64,000 bases of DNA, from contig JBANSL010000004.1 of assembly GCA_037127255.1 (NCBI GenBank), forward strand, positions 90,087,627-90,151,626. Direction: 5' to 3'. The notes under the pieces were generated by a model. The model searched no databases. It was not told where the DNA came from and worked only from the letters and a program-made list of their open reading frames with translations. Origin of the DNA: Persicaria tinctoria. Taxonomy: Eukaryota; Streptophyta; Magnoliopsida; Caryophyllales; Polygonaceae. This document shows, in pieces, positions 1 through 12,000 of the stretch (position 1 is the first letter of the stretch; each line of letters begins with the position of its first letter). The translations under genes were made by a program, and so were the position numbers.

Positions 1-245
1 ACATCGGTCGTCAGAGCTCCAACACAGACGAAGAACGCCACGAATAACCAGACCCACAACCGAAAACCACCAAAATACGACGCACCAAAGAGGCAAAGAC
101 CCTTTCGGGATTTAATCAGGCCCTTTAAGGGATTTATAAACATATCTATATATATAAAATATATATATAAATAAAATATGGGTGACTTTGGGCCCAAGGA
201 TTTACTTGGGCCCAAAGGATATGAATCGGGCCAGAAGGGCCCCCG
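1..245 (-). mobile_element. Retroposon fragment, cut by window edge
   Basis: The sequence from base 1 aligns by eye with 33508-33735 (shared blocks include gagctccaacacagacgaag and tacgacgcacc, then the gggccttgggccc-type stretch). It therefore belongs to the same repeat family as the retroposon at 33.1 kb and the copy at 43.9 kb. The orientation is inferred from the 33.1-kb copy, whose poly(A) lies on the minus strand. No coding capacity is seen. Confidence 0.45.
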
Positions 246-333
246 CCGTCGAGGCCACTGAGACACCAAGACCAGCACCGACAGAGGGTCTCCCACACTC
301 GTCGTCGAATTATTTCCTAATCAAAAAAAAAAA
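246..333 (+). mobile_element. LINE/retroposon-type 3' terminus with poly(A)
   Basis: The stretch gaattatttcctaatc followed by an A-run (323-333) is the reverse complement of the terminus seen at 25.68 kb and 33.15 kb (poly-T then gataaggaaataattcg). I read it as the 3' end of a plus-strand non-LTR element. Its body cannot be separated from the preceding fragment. Confidence 0.35.
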
Positions 334-1083
334 TTACAACTATTATATTACATTATTACCTTAAAATATCAAATATGTGTAAATATGTGTGTGTGGGTGT
401 GGGTGCACGTGTGTGTTTTCCCCGACCAAGGAATAGAAGCACTTGCGACTTGCAAGCCCCCCGAGCTCCATCCCTGACCTCACCCATGAAGTAACTTCTT
501 CCGTCTTTTTTATTATATCTTCACAATATTTCCACACCTCATTTTTACGAGAATGTAGGTTTTATTGGGTCTATCAAATATAAAGGAGACACCTACAATT
601 CATGTGAGTAGATACGAGAATTTGCATCTAAGAGATGCTTGTTGCAATGGAGGCATTATTAGAAAAAAGTTGGATGAAAGTTAGTTACTTAGTAATACCT
701 TAATACTACTAAGGAAAGATAATGGAGTACTATAGATTTTGATCACTAAAAAAACGAATGGGATCAGCTATCTTAAATTCACTTTCCCTCACCCCTAAGA
801 TTAAAAAAAATTAAAATTTGCGGAAAAAAAATAATAATAAATGGTGAAATTTTGTGAGAATGGATAGAAATATAGGAATGAGTTCGGGAGGGTGGATCCG
901 CACTGTAACAAAAAAAGACTTATTTAGACGGACAATATTTACTCTGTCATTGTTTATCTTTGTTAGTTTGTTACATATATCTTGTTCACTTTCCCCATGC
1001 ATGCTATCCACAGCATTCTTATCTTTGCTATTTGCAGCCTTTCGTTGTGAACATTTTATGTATGTCATCTCAAAATTATTTAT
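334..1083. other. Intergenic, nothing recognised
   Basis: AT-rich DNA with a short gtgtgtgggtgtggg stretch near 380. The open frames here have no recognisable domains and no codon-like character. Confidence 0.5.
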
Positions 1084-1091
1084 GTACTACT

Positions 1092-1495
1092 CAGGGGCAG
1101 AGGGAGGGGGGGCATGAGGTGGCTCGAGTCCCCCCTGGGTCGGGGGAAAAACGTAAAAAAAAAACAATTATGTATTTTTTTTGTAATTTTTGATAATTTA
1201 AGGGTTAAAAATAGTTAAAAAGAGTTTTAAATCAATAAGTTTGCTTAGCTTAGTTGGTATGGGTTGAGGAATAGACTGATAAGGTCTTGAGTTCAAATCC
1301 TTATAGCTTCATTTTAGGGATTTTTTTCTCCTTTTAGCATTTTAAACTCAAAATAGCTATTTAAATCATACATTTAGTGTGTTTCATACTATATTTCTTA
1401 TAACAAAAATTGAATCTTATATATATCTTCAAAAAAAATGCCGAAAATTTAGTTGAGCCCCCCCCCCCATCGGATTTTTTCTGGCTCCGCCCCTG
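1092..1495. mobile_element. hAT-type MITE, 404 bp
   Basis: The ends are inverted repeats: caggggcagagg on the left, and ctggctccgcccctg on the right (reverse complement caggggcggagccag). An identical 8-bp direct repeat, gtactact, flanks both sides (1084-1091 and 1496-1503). Eight-bp duplications and CAGGGGC termini are hAT hallmarks. No transposase is encoded. The interior has a tRNA-like A box/B box pair, listed separately. Confidence 0.88.
1246..1300 (+). promoter_or_regulatory. tRNA-like Pol III A and B boxes inside the hAT MITE
   Basis: tagcttagttgg at 1246-1257 fits an A box and agttcaaatcc at 1290-1300 fits a B box, about 33 bp apart, as in a tRNA gene. The flanking sequence does not fold as a tRNA. 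Whether it is transcribed is unknown. Confidence 0.35.
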
Positions 1496-1692
1496 GTACT
1501 ACTAGCTTTAAGTACTGGAGTGTTTGACTGTTGTAACGAGAACGATAAAAGAGAATAAAGATATAGAAATTTACATGATTCGACAAAAGTGTGTTACCTA
1601 CGTCCACATACAGAGAATCAGTTTTTTATGAAATGAGACGAAAACAGGTTAGGGTTACAAGAGGTCGGTATTTCATGAGTATATGTAGAGAC

Positions 1693-2569
1693 TGTTCGAT
1701 CTAGGGTTTCTTCTTCGAATAGCTTTCGACAAACTCAAGTAAAGCGATAAACATGCATAAACGAGAGACACAGGGCTTTGTTTACGCGGTTCGGTTTCCC
1801 TACATCCACGGAACCTCACGAGGGGAGGTTCGCCCAATTTCACTAAGCAACCAAAGGTTCAAGACATGTTACAAAGGTTCTAGATGCACTGGATCTAAGA
1901 CGCGATTCTAACAAACAAGGACTAAGAAGATAAACGAGGAATAGGGTTAGAGAAAGTCCGTGAAGGACACCGAGAAATCTCAGGGGAGATTTCTCCTTGC
2001 AGAACCCTCCATTCTTCTTCTTCTTCGTCAACCAAGCAGGTACTCTGGTAGCGTCAACCCATGAGAGCACCCTTGAAGAGAATCGCCGACGTTGGGTGGC
2101 AGGAAAGCCGGACCCTTGTGTTTTTCTCCCAAACCCTAATCGCCCCTTGGCTTACCAGAGAGAGGAGACGATGCTACAGTTCTCAAAGGTATCCTGAAGA
2201 GAGCATATATAGGGTTAGGGTTACAGCGGTCGACTGAGGGCCAAGAGAGCTGGGCTTAGATTTGGGCCAAATGGAATAGGCCCAAATCTCGCATAAGCTC
2301 AACCCTGCAAGCAACCATTACAAACAGGCCCAAACATACAACTCTAATAAGGCATAACCACACCCAGCTTCACCTTATGGCTCAAGGCTAGCCATTGGAC
2401 CTAATCATGGTGCAACCATGGGTCCAATGAGCTTTTCCTTGACCATGGCAATGGCTAAGTCTAGTTGAGCCTATAGAGAACCTCTCCTAGACTCCTAGTG
2501 CATCTTAAGAACCAAATAAACCAATGTCTTGTTCTTTACAGCTTATTACAATGATTACAAAACATAACA
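1693..2569 (-). repeat. 3' LTR of the Copia element
   Basis: 877 bp, TG...CA, nearly identical to 10676-11552. On the minus strand ctatatatgc near 2200 may be the LTR TATA box. The ORF pair seen here is repeated identically in the other LTR and is not a gene. Confidence 0.93.
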
Positions 2570-2584
2570 AATGCCCTTCTAATC
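2570..2584 (-). other. Putative polypurine tract
   Basis: Read on the minus strand, the bases directly upstream of the 3' LTR are ggattagaagggcatt. The purine-rich part sits where second-strand priming would start. It is weakly purine-rich, so this is tentative. Confidence 0.45.
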
Positions 2585-2669
2585 CTTGTGATATAGTTCC
2601 TTCTTTGGCCACCAGTAGTGAATCGGGATCCCCTCCAGTCCGTCGTCGGTTCATGTACAGCTAAGGCAC

Positions 2670-5010
2670 TTAGTTTCTCTCCCATATATGCAGGAAGTTC
2701 CTGCAAAAGGAGAATTTGTCAGCTGTGACAATCTTAGTACCAAATTCAGCATGATTAAGGTCTCCCTTAATCTTCTTCACATCTATTAAATTCTCTTCAA
2801 CCTGAACACGGATGTAATGGTGCCTCACATCTATGTGTTTGGTCCTTTCATGGTAAACAGGATCCTTACACAAGTATAAGGCACTTTGGCTATCCATATG
2901 TAAGACAAGTAAGAAAGAAATAGGGAAGATTTCACCAAGTATTCCAGCCAGCCAGGAAGCTTCTTTAGTTGCCTCAGTTGCAGCAACATACTCAGCCTCT
3001 GTAGATGACAAAGCTACAACTGATTGTAGCTGTGACTTCCATGATATACAATTACCAGCCCAAGTGTAGACATAGGATGAAGTTGATTTCCTATCATCTT
3101 TATTTCCTGCATAATCAGAATCAACAAACCCATGCAAATCATGCTTTGAAGCATGTTCACCAAACACAAGGCAGTAATTTTTGGTGCCACAGAGGTATCT
3201 AAGTAAATACTTCATGCCTTCCCAATGAACATTACCAGGGTTAGACATAAATCGGCTAAGAACACTTATAGCAAATGCAAGGTCAGGTCTAGTGCACAAC
3301 ATGGCATACATGACAGACCCAACAGCAACATCATAGGGAATTTTAGACATCTTTTGCTTTTCAGCTTCTTCAGTGGGACAGTGCTTTTTAGTTAGGTCTA
3401 AATGCCCTCCTAATGGAATACTTGTGGGTTTAGAACAATTCATATTGAATTTATCTAGCACATTCTGCACATAATCACTTTGAGAAAGCCACATCAGTTT
3501 CTGTTTCCTATCTCTAGTGATGTTAATGCCAAGTATTCTTTTAGCAGCTCCAAGATCTTTCATATCAAAATGCAATTTTAAGTCCCTTTTTACAGCAGCA
3601 ATTAGAACTTTAGAGTTGCACATGATAAGGATATCATCAACATACAGGAGCACAAACAAGGGAGTTTTAGACTTAACACCTTTAAAGTACAAGCAAGTGT
3701 CATAACTACTTTTCTGGAAACCAAGTTTCTTCATGCAAGAGTCAAATTTTAAGTTCCATTGCCTAGGACTCTGCTTTAAACCATATATAGATTTCTTAAG
3801 GAGACAAACATGATCAGGTTTATTAGCATCAACAAATCCTTTAGGCTGACTCATATAAATGACCTCATGCAAATCACCATGTAAAAAGGCAGTTTGACAT
3901 CCATTTGCTCAAAGTCCCAGTCATAAACAGTGGCAACAGCAAGCATTAACCTCAATGTTTTATACTTAACCACAGGTGCAAAAATGTCATTGTAGTCAAT
4001 TCCCTCTTTTTGAGTAAAACCCTTAGCCACCAATCTAGCTTTGTATCTAGGTGGTTCATGAGGTTTTACACTTTCCTTTAACTTGTAGACCCATTTACAA
4101 TCTATGATCCTAGCATTTTTAGGTTTAGGAACTAACACCCAAGTTTTGTTCACAAGCATAGATTGTAACTCATCTTGCATAGCTTTTAACCAATACTTAG
4201 AATTAGCATTTTTCATAGCCTGGTCAAAAGTTTCAGGAGTATAAGATCTAACAAGTTCAGCAGAAATGAATGCAAACTCCACCAAATCAACATCTTCCAG
4301 ATCAGCAAAATTGATATACCATCTATTAGGTTTAATTGCCCTAGGTTCTCTATCTCTAGTGAGTTGATAGTCACTGTAATCAGGGATATGATGCACAGAA
4401 GTATCATTCACAAAGGACTCTCCAGACCGAGAGTTTGAGAGAGAGGAAGATGAACTTACTTCCCCACCAGATTGGTGGGGTGAATGCACTTCATTTCCAT
4501 CACCATGTTCACTGTGGTCATTTGAATGACCATCTTCTTGGTTTGAAGGAAGCTCTGAGTCATGCTCCCCACCATGAGAGGAGCTATCTTTAGGGAAGAA
4601 ACCATCCTCATCATCTGGAGGTTGGATGGCTTCATGAGGTAAGAAGAAGTTTGGTAGATCCTCAGCTGTTCCAGGGGTACATGCACACTCATCAGAGCTT
4701 GTCAGTTCAGCTTTATAATGGTAAGCATTCTCATCAAAAGTCACATTTCTTGAAGTTATTACTTTAAAACCATGAGGTTGTATGAGCAATAACTTGTAAC
4801 CCTTAGTGCCCTCAGGATATCCTAACATGACTGCCTTTTGGGCCCTTGGTTGCAACTTGCCTTGTGACACATGTGTGTAGGCAGTGCATCCAAAGGGCCT
4901 AAGGTGTGCCAGATCAGGCTTTTTCCCAGACCACAACTCATGTGGAGTCTTAAACTCCACAGTAGAAGAAGGGCACCTATTTATGAGGTATGCGGCTGTA
5001 TTAACAGCCT
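2670..5010 (-). pseudogene. Copia pol: integrase C-terminus, reverse transcriptase, RNase H (frameshifted)
   Basis: Minus-strand reading begins at [17 protein letters not shown], the C-terminal part of the Copia integrase. It continues through a Ser/Asp/Glu-rich linker to the reverse transcriptase core ([19 protein letters not shown], and the catalytic LLYVDDI). The RNase H follows (SDYAGNKDDRKSTSSY, ALSSTEAEY). A one-base deletion near 3890, in the codons after QMDVK, shifts the frame, so the protein falls into two overlapping frames (3851-5023 and 2670-3872). The 5' part of the same pol gene lies beyond the nested insertion at 5016-8590. Confidence 0.9.
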
Positions 5011-5731
5011 CACCCTGTAACACCCCCTTTTAGAACCAGAGGGAATGTCACAGCGCCAGTGATTACTCGGACTTTAATGTCTTTGTAACCACCTTAGGCT
5101 TATAGGGACATGCAACCATGCTCCCATAAACAAGATGATAATAACTAAATACGGAGTATATAAATGAAATACAATTAAATAGCGGAAGACTTAAATAAAA
5201 AAAAAACTATTTATTAATCTTTCCTCTAAAACTAAGGATTTAAATTTACAACCTGATAACATTAAAGCGGAAGACTTTTAAATTTAAGAAAGCATTTAAA
5301 CTCCTATACAATATGTATCTAGAAATTTTAAAATGTAAATACAATGTTAAAATAACTTAAATGGCTTCACAACTTCTCTTCGTCTTCTCTTCTGAGACTC
5401 GACCTAAACCTGTCGTCACAAATAATAGGACGGTTAGTTCGTAAGAACTAGCAAGCAACGGCTCGAAAACTGGGACTTCTCTGAATCCAGACCCAGTGAC
5501 CATAATACGGTATGAATCTAAACCCAAATGCGATTATTAAGAATATTTTATGTGAAGGCTTAACATTTTAAGACACGACTCATGTGACACGGATAATCCA
5601 GTAGGATTGAGTAACAAAAGATGCGAGCGACAAGCACTCTTAGGAACCATACTCCGATTACAGATGGAATATGATATAGCTTGAATTAATTGTGATCACT
5701 ATAAAGCTTTGTTCTTACTATGTTAAGAAGA

Positions 5732-5814
<83 letters not shown>
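5732..5814. repeat. (GT)n(AT)n microsatellite
   Basis: A short GT run is followed by about 37 AT units. The Tyr-Ile repeat ORF here is an artefact of this repeat. Confidence 0.97.
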
Positions 5815-5817
<3 letters not shown>

Positions 5818-5905
5818 ACTTCGCTCACTTTCCTCACGTTGAGTAGCTTAAAACAGATTGATATAACACACTTCACTCACTTCCTCACATTGAGTAGCTT
5901 AAACA
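5815..5905. repeat. Two-copy tandem repeat, about 54-bp period
   Basis: Two copies of a segment running from cacacttcgctcac to gagtagcttaaa (5815-5852 and about 5869-5905), with a few substitutions, directly after the AT microsatellite. Confidence 0.8.
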
Positions 5906-8595
5906 CAGGTTTATATGCTTTACACGTTTATCATTCTTAATATGAATTGAATGTTTCACAACCCACACTATTTGTTATAATATGATACCGGCCCCGCTCT
6001 CACTAGCAGATAGCAGCCTACTACCGGAGGTAGTTTAACATTTCTCTACGGAAATGTGTTAGTTTCATGAAACCCTTTATAGACCGGGCACACACAGTCC
6101 CGACCTGTTTCCATTATTTTTATTACTTTACATACTGCATTCACTTTACTCTGCATTGATTGACACGTTTTATTTGATTGATCTTGATTCAATTGAGTTC
6201 CAATCGTAACACACAATCCTCACATTGTTAACTATTTACTTAAGACATTCTAGGTGATCACACAACACAATATAACCCATGTTATTTATAGGTAACATGG
6301 ATGCCAAATGAAATTAAAGCAATTAAAATAAAAGGATGGAAACATCAAAGAAAAGGCATGTTCCATTCCTAACCAATTAGCATGAAAGGACAACAATAAA
6401 GCATGCTTTAAATGACCGGTGGGTAACTATATTATTATTATCTTATTAAGGTCACCCAATTAAACTTGCCAAATTCAAACTGAACGGTAAATAAATCACA
6501 CAAGCAAGTGAATTGTGATTTATTTTATTTAACTTGGCAAGCAATCAAAGACAGGAAAACAAACAAGACACGAACGCACCAATTGAGCAGAAAGGCTCCG
6601 AATGTCACTTGCCTTATTCATCTTGTTGGATTTCGGTACCAACTATGGACTTCAAAGCACTTGGTGACAAGGTTGACGAAGTCTACGAATTAATCTACAC
6701 GTATGAAATAGGAGACATAAAAAGAACAAGGATTTAATCATTAGAATCGACTTATTTAATTCGACTAGAAATCGAATTAATTTAAAAAGCCAGAAATAAT
6801 ACCAATACGATCTTCTTTGGTATCTTCAATCATTGAGGATGGGTAGAGGTTCGACGATGACGCTGCGGATTAAGGAGATTGTGCGAGTTAGAACAATATC
6901 TAAACTGCGGGATAATTTCTGAAATTTTAGAAACCAAAACAGGGGCATATTTTACAAACACTAAAAGTATGGGAGGTTTCGCGTAATTATACCATCTCCT
7001 ACAACAGCCCGACAGTCCCCTTCTCGCAGCTTCAACAGTGTTTTGCGGGGATCTTCCGACGGCTCGTTCTCCTCGCACAGAGCTCCGATTGATACGTATG
7101 ACATATCAAACTGACAAGTGCAATATCTACTTCAGCCTGGCTGTGTTAGTTTTGCCGACGGGTGGACGAAAATGTCGAGACAAGTGCCTGAACAGTGTCT
7201 GCGATTTAAACAAAACAGCACACGCACAAACATGTTTGGTTAAGTAAGTTCGACTGCAATTCGATGTCAATTAAGGACGTCGAAAATGGGTCTTTCAAAC
7301 TTACCACTGCTCATTGATGTGCAAGGTTTCTGTGGAATTGATTCAGGGTTGGAGGCGTTGAGTTATAGCTGCGGAAATGTGGACCAACGCACATGAACTA
7401 GATTAGTTTAGAATACTGACAGACCTTTGAACATACTTTCATAACTCCTTCGTATGAAATCGGAATTAAGAAAAACTGAAAGCTTTGGAAACTAGACTTA
7501 CCAAGCTTCATTTCGATATTAAGAACAGGGGATTTGGGGCAAAGACGACGGAGAACGAGGTCCCGCAATTCGTCATAGTTTTCGCTCAATCTGGAATTTT
7601 CCTGGGCACTTGCATCCGCCTTGATGCTTCTAAACATCTTGAATCCTTTAGAATTTGGCCATGATTTGTGAATAAAAGTTGTAGTACACGGAGTTGTCTT
7701 TGAAACGTGCTATCAACGGATAGAGACGACCCATCACGGCCTCCTAGGGGCATCCCGCAAGAACCTGTCGACAGTTTCAAACGCTGCTGTACTTCAGCAT
7801 CCGTAATTTCCTAATGGCAGATCGGAATTGAATGAAATTAGAGGAAATGGAAAGTAGACTTACAGATCTACGATTTGGTATAAAGAATATGAAATTCCGG
7901 TGAGAAACGAGAAAGAACGGAAGGTCGAAAATTGCTGCAGAAACCAGTCGACACGGTGGCCTCAATTCGAAGCTTGAGGCGGCTGCTGGGCTTTATTCAG
8001 AACGGCTTCAGTCGACTGGGCCGCGTGATACATCTCCTAGGGAACTTCCGGGTGTAGTGGTGGTCGCCTGCGTTGACAATGGCTACTCCGGCGATCGTTA
8101 ACGGGAGAGCGAGAGTGCGTGATATTGAGAGGAGAAATGGTTGAGTTTGTTCGTAGAAAGGTATGATGGGAAAGGAATTAGAAGCGTGTGAGACGGGAGA
8201 GATTCAAGGTAACAGTTAGAACTGAACCCCATTTCTTTATTTATTCGGCTTCGACATGATAAGGTTGAATTGGAGCCAAATCTTTGAAATTCGTTAAACT
8301 TTCTATAATAATAGTATTGGGATCTTTATAGAATCAAATTTGGTACAATTTGGGTAAATTTTGAGGGAAGTAAATATCCCTTTCTTTTACGGTGATATCG
8401 TAATAGGAAGAAGAAGGAAACGGGTTCAATGGCCGGTTCGACTATTTTATTTTTATGGGTCTGGTTCACCTGGATTGGAAAATAGAAAACTGTCGATATA
8501 AACCCGATTCTTATTTATAAGTATGTATATCCGAAGTTTTATTTATCTAAATTAGAAAAGAAATACCTAAAAATACTTTGGGGTATTTCACACCC

Positions 8596-8861
8596 CACAA
8601 ATAAGGTTTCATCCCAGCACTGAATAACATGCACCTTGCTTTTTCAAGCAAGGTCCTGTTCATTCTCTCAGCAACACCATTTTGCTGAGGTGTGTCAGGG
8701 ACTGAGAAATGCCTTTTGACACCATAATGCTTACAGAAATCACTAAATGCATGATTACAGAATTCTAAGCCATTGTCAGTTCTTAAACATTTCAGTTTAT
8801 GGTCAGATTCATTTTCAACATGCAATTTCCAAGTCTTAAACACATCAAAAGCTTCAGTTTT
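8596..8861 (-). pseudogene. Copia integrase catalytic segment, 3' of an in-frame stop
   Basis: Minus-strand translation gives the second catalytic Asp (CLRTDNGLEF) and the Glu (QQNGVAERMNRTLLEKAR) of the DDE integrase. It lies in the same frame as the upstream gag-pol ORF, separated only by a TAA at 8862-8864. The segment ends at the nested insertion. Confidence 0.88.
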
Positions 8862-10424
8862 TTATTTAAGCAAATAAACCCACACCTTTCTTGAGTAATG
8901 ATCTATAAAGGATATGAAATATTTTCTACCCCCTATAGTATCAATCTGAGCAAGACCCCACAAATCAGAATGCACATACTCAAGAGGTTTAGTTGCAACA
9001 TAAGAAGACTTAGGAAAAGCATGTCTAGATTTCTTACCATAGATACAACCCTCACACAGTTTCAGATCAACAGGTTTAGAATTAATCATGCCAGATTTAA
9101 ACAGGTGATTCAGACCATTAAAGCCAATATGACCAAGTCTAGAGTGCCAAAGTTTTGTATGATCAAGTGCCACACCATCCTTAACAGTGGTACAGTTCAA
9201 TTCAGGAGTGCCTATAACACAGTATAGCCCTCTTTTCTTGATACTGCGTATAAGTGTAGTCCCATCTTTAGAGACTTCCTTAATTCCACTGTAAGTGTTA
9301 ATGTGATACTTGGAATCATCCAAAATAGATTCAGATATCAAATTTCTCTTAAGGTCAGGCACCCACCTGACCTTTTGGAGAACTCTGACTTTCCCATCAA
9401 ACATTCTAATAGGCACATTTCCAATACCCTTAATAGACAAAGCAGTATCATCACCAAGCAAAACATCACCACCATCATACTCAGAAAAAGAACTAAACAT
9501 AGATCTATCAGGAGTAGCATGAATAGTGCAGCCAGAGTCTAAAATCCAAGTATTAACAGGCACCTCAGAAGAGCACACAAGCAGTTGATGGGAATAATCA
9601 GTTTGTTGTTCAAGAACAGCAACAGTTTCCTTTTTCTTCTTATTTTCATCAGCCTTTTTCTTTTTATAACAGTCTTTAATAAAATGCCCAGGTTTGTCAC
9701 AACAATGGCAATTTTTGTTACTTTTACCTTCCCCAAAAGAACTAGACTCGTCTTTTTCCTTATCTTTCTTCTTAGACTTCTTGTTATTGTTTTTACTCTT
9801 AGCCTTAGTAAAGAGAGCCTCAGATTTGACATTGTTTTCAGCTTTCTTTTCATTTTTGGTTTTGAACACTTTCATAATCTCATTTTTCTCAATAATAGAC
9901 TCAAGGATTTTTTCTTTACTTAAGTCTTCATTACTGAATTGTATCACATCCTTAAAAGTGTCAAATTGTGAAGGCAGAGAGTTTAATAACAAAACAGCTT
10001 GATGAGTATCTTTAACCTTATCATCACATCTTTCAAGCTCTTGAGTAAATCTAAGAAATTTATCCAAGTTTTCATTTAATGACAGGTTAACATCCATTTT
10101 AAAGGTGAACAAACGACACAGCAAAGATATCTTTCTAGGCAAAGACTTAGTCAAGTAAAGAGACTCAAGTGCCTCCCAGAGAGTTTTAGCAGTAGTTTTA
10201 CTCACCACCTGACGAGCTACGTCGTCAGCTAACCTGATCATTATCTCTGAATGAGCTTGCTCATCCATTTCAGACTTGGAAGCATCTGTTGTGCCAACAG
10301 GATAGGCTTCTTTCACAGCCTTCCAGCACTTCTCCTTTATCAACACAACCTTCATTTTGACTTGCCACATGGCAAAGTCAGTGGACCCATCGAAGGGTTT
10401 CATCCTCACAGTGTTCTCTGCCAT
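8862..10424 (-). pseudogene. Copia gag, protease and integrase N-terminus
   Basis: This 520-codon minus-strand ORF starts MAENTVRMKPFDGS (Copia gag). It has a CCHC zinc knuckle (CHCCDKPGHFIKDC, residues 239-252), a protease active site (WILDSGCTIHATPD, Asp-Ser-Gly at 296-298), the HHCC GAG-pre-integrase motif (LWHSRLGH...CEGC) and the first integrase Asp (YVHSDLWG). It ends at a TAA inside the integrase where family members read through. The start codon lies about 240 bp after the primer-binding site, as usual. Confidence 0.92.
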
Positions 10425-10659
10425 AGAAAAACACAGATCTAAGTTAGAGATAACTTAAAAATAAGGAATAACAGCAATGAAGGCTAGATCTAGGAAACCC
10501 TAAAGTAAACAGAGCTATTTTTTGGTTTTTCTTGTTACTGAAGAACAGAAAACACAAAAAACAAACTAAGCAAAGACAGTAAACCCTAGATCCAGCGGAA
10601 GCTCAAAGGATCAAGGCCGGATCAACTTCTTTTCGTGAACGAAAAGAGAGTCAAGCCTT

Positions 10660-10672
10660 GGCTCTGATACCA
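10660..10672 (-). promoter_or_regulatory. Primer-binding site for initiator tRNA-Met
   Basis: The minus strand reads tggtatcagagcc three bases inside the 5' LTR, the standard plant Copia site complementary to the 3' end of initiator tRNA-Met. Confidence 0.93.
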
Positions 10673-10675
10673 ATT

Positions 10676-11552
10676 TGTTCGATCTAGGGTTTCTTCTTCG
10701 AATAGCTTTCGACAAACTCAAGTAAAGCGATAAACATGCATAAACGAGAGACACATGGCTTTGTTTACGCGGTTCGGTTTCCTTACATCCGCGAAACCTC
10801 AGGAGGGGAGGTTCGCCCAATTTCACTAAGCAACCAAAGGTTCAAGACAGGTTACAAAGGTTCTAGATGCACTGGATCTAAGACGCGATTCTAACAAACA
10901 AGGACTAAGAAGATAAACGAGGAATAGGGTTAGAGAAAGTCCGTGAAGGACACCGAGAAATCTCAGGGGAGATTTCTCCTTGCAGAACCCTCCATTCTTC
11001 TTCTTCTTCGTCAACCAAGCAGGTACTCTGGTAGCGTCAACCCAGGAGAGCACCCTTGAAGAGAATCGCCGACGTTGGGTGGCAGGAAAGCCGGACCCTT
11101 GTGTTTTTCTCCCAAACCCTAATCGCCCCTTGGCTTACCAGAGAGATGAGACGATGCTACAGTTCTCAAAGGTATCCTGAAGAGAGCATATATAGGGTTA
11201 GGGTTACAGCGGTCGACTGAGGGCCAAGAGAGCTGGGCTTAGATTTGGGCCAAATGGAATAGGCCCAAATCTCGCATAAGCTCAACCCTGCAAGCAACCA
11301 TTACAAACAGGCCCAAACATACAACTCTAATAAGGCATAACCACACCCAGCTTCACCTTATGGCTCAAGGCTAGCCATTGGACATAATCATGGTGCAACC
11401 ATGGGTCCAATGAGCTTTTCCTTGACCATGGCAATGGCTAAGTCTAGTTGAGCCTATAGAGAACCTCTCCTAGACTCCTAGTGCATCTTAAGAACCAAAT
11501 AAACCAATGTCTTGTTCTTTACAGCTTATTACAAGGATTACAAAACATAACA
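10676..11552 (-). repeat. 5' LTR of the Copia element
   Basis: 877 bp, TG...CA, nearly identical to 1693-2569 and followed by the GAGAC target duplication. The minus-strand ctatatatgc near 11180 is a candidate TATA box for the element. Confidence 0.93.
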
Positions 11553-11557
11553 GAGAC

Positions 11558-12000
11558 CAATGCCTGGAGTCTTCGTCCGCATGCCCCCCTGATACGGCGT
11601 TGGTCAACAATGATTCAAGACATATTAACTTTGACAATATTATAGCTCGGTTACAAAATCACGGAGATTTCAATCTTTGTATGAGGCCGGATCAATATCA
11701 AGGAGATTTCAATCTTTGTATGTAGTATCTCTTTTGTGAAAGATCGGTTAGTATATAGTCTTAACACATAAGCTAGAGTCAATTAGTAGTAGAGAGAGGA
11801 ATCCCTCCACTAGTTTATATACTACGTCATGTTCATTTATACTTTTAATGCGAGACTCTCTTTGGTTTCATAACTTATATCGGCGTGCTTCTACTCCTAA
11901 TGTCGATTGATTTTATGATGGTATCGATCTTGTGTTCGACTTGGTTAACATACGGTGCTTTTAAACGTATGAACAATGGCCCACCGAAATTTAATAGATA
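11558..12000. other. Intergenic, nothing recognised
   Basis: A short direct repeat, ggagatttcaatctttgtatg, occurs twice around 11661 and 11701. No gene is seen. Confidence 0.5.

Larger units (their letters stand above)
5016..8590. mobile_element. Nested LTR-type insertion, probably a long solo LTR or non-autonomous element
   Basis: The insert begins tgtaacaccccc and ends ggggtattt­ca, giving TG...CA termini with imperfect inverted ends. It is flanked by the 5-bp direct repeat caccc (5011-5015 and 8591-8595). It interrupts the Copia integrase between LWG and EAVN, and removing it with one repeat copy keeps the reading frame. No retroviral domain is found in its 3575 bp, and I see no second copy of either terminus inside. 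That favours a solo LTR of a large Ty3-type element over a complete element. Orientation is undetermined. Confidence 0.72.
1693..11552 (-). mobile_element. Full-length Ty1/Copia LTR retrotransposon (Tork/Tnt1-like)
   Basis: Two 877-bp LTRs (1693-2569 and 10676-11552), each beginning TG and ending CA, bound the element. GAGAC is duplicated at 1688-1692 and 11553-11557. A primer-binding site complementary to initiator tRNA-Met sits next to the right (5') LTR. On the minus strand the order is gag, protease, integrase, reverse transcriptase, RNase H, which is the Copia order. By eye the LTRs differ at about ten positions (roughly 1%), so the insertion is young. It is nevertheless defective: a stop codon in the integrase, a frameshift before the reverse transcriptase, and a 3.6-kb nested insertion. 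Excluding that insertion and one target-site copy, the element is about 6.3 kb. Assignment to Tork is inferred from overall protein resemblance. Confidence 0.93.

Noticed and set aside
1843..2197. 75- and 66-codon ORFs repeated at 10826-11180
   Set aside because: They lie in the two LTRs of the Copia element and are duplicated with it.
5692..5940. 82-codon ORF with a Tyr-Ile repeat
   Set aside because: Direct translation of an AT microsatellite.
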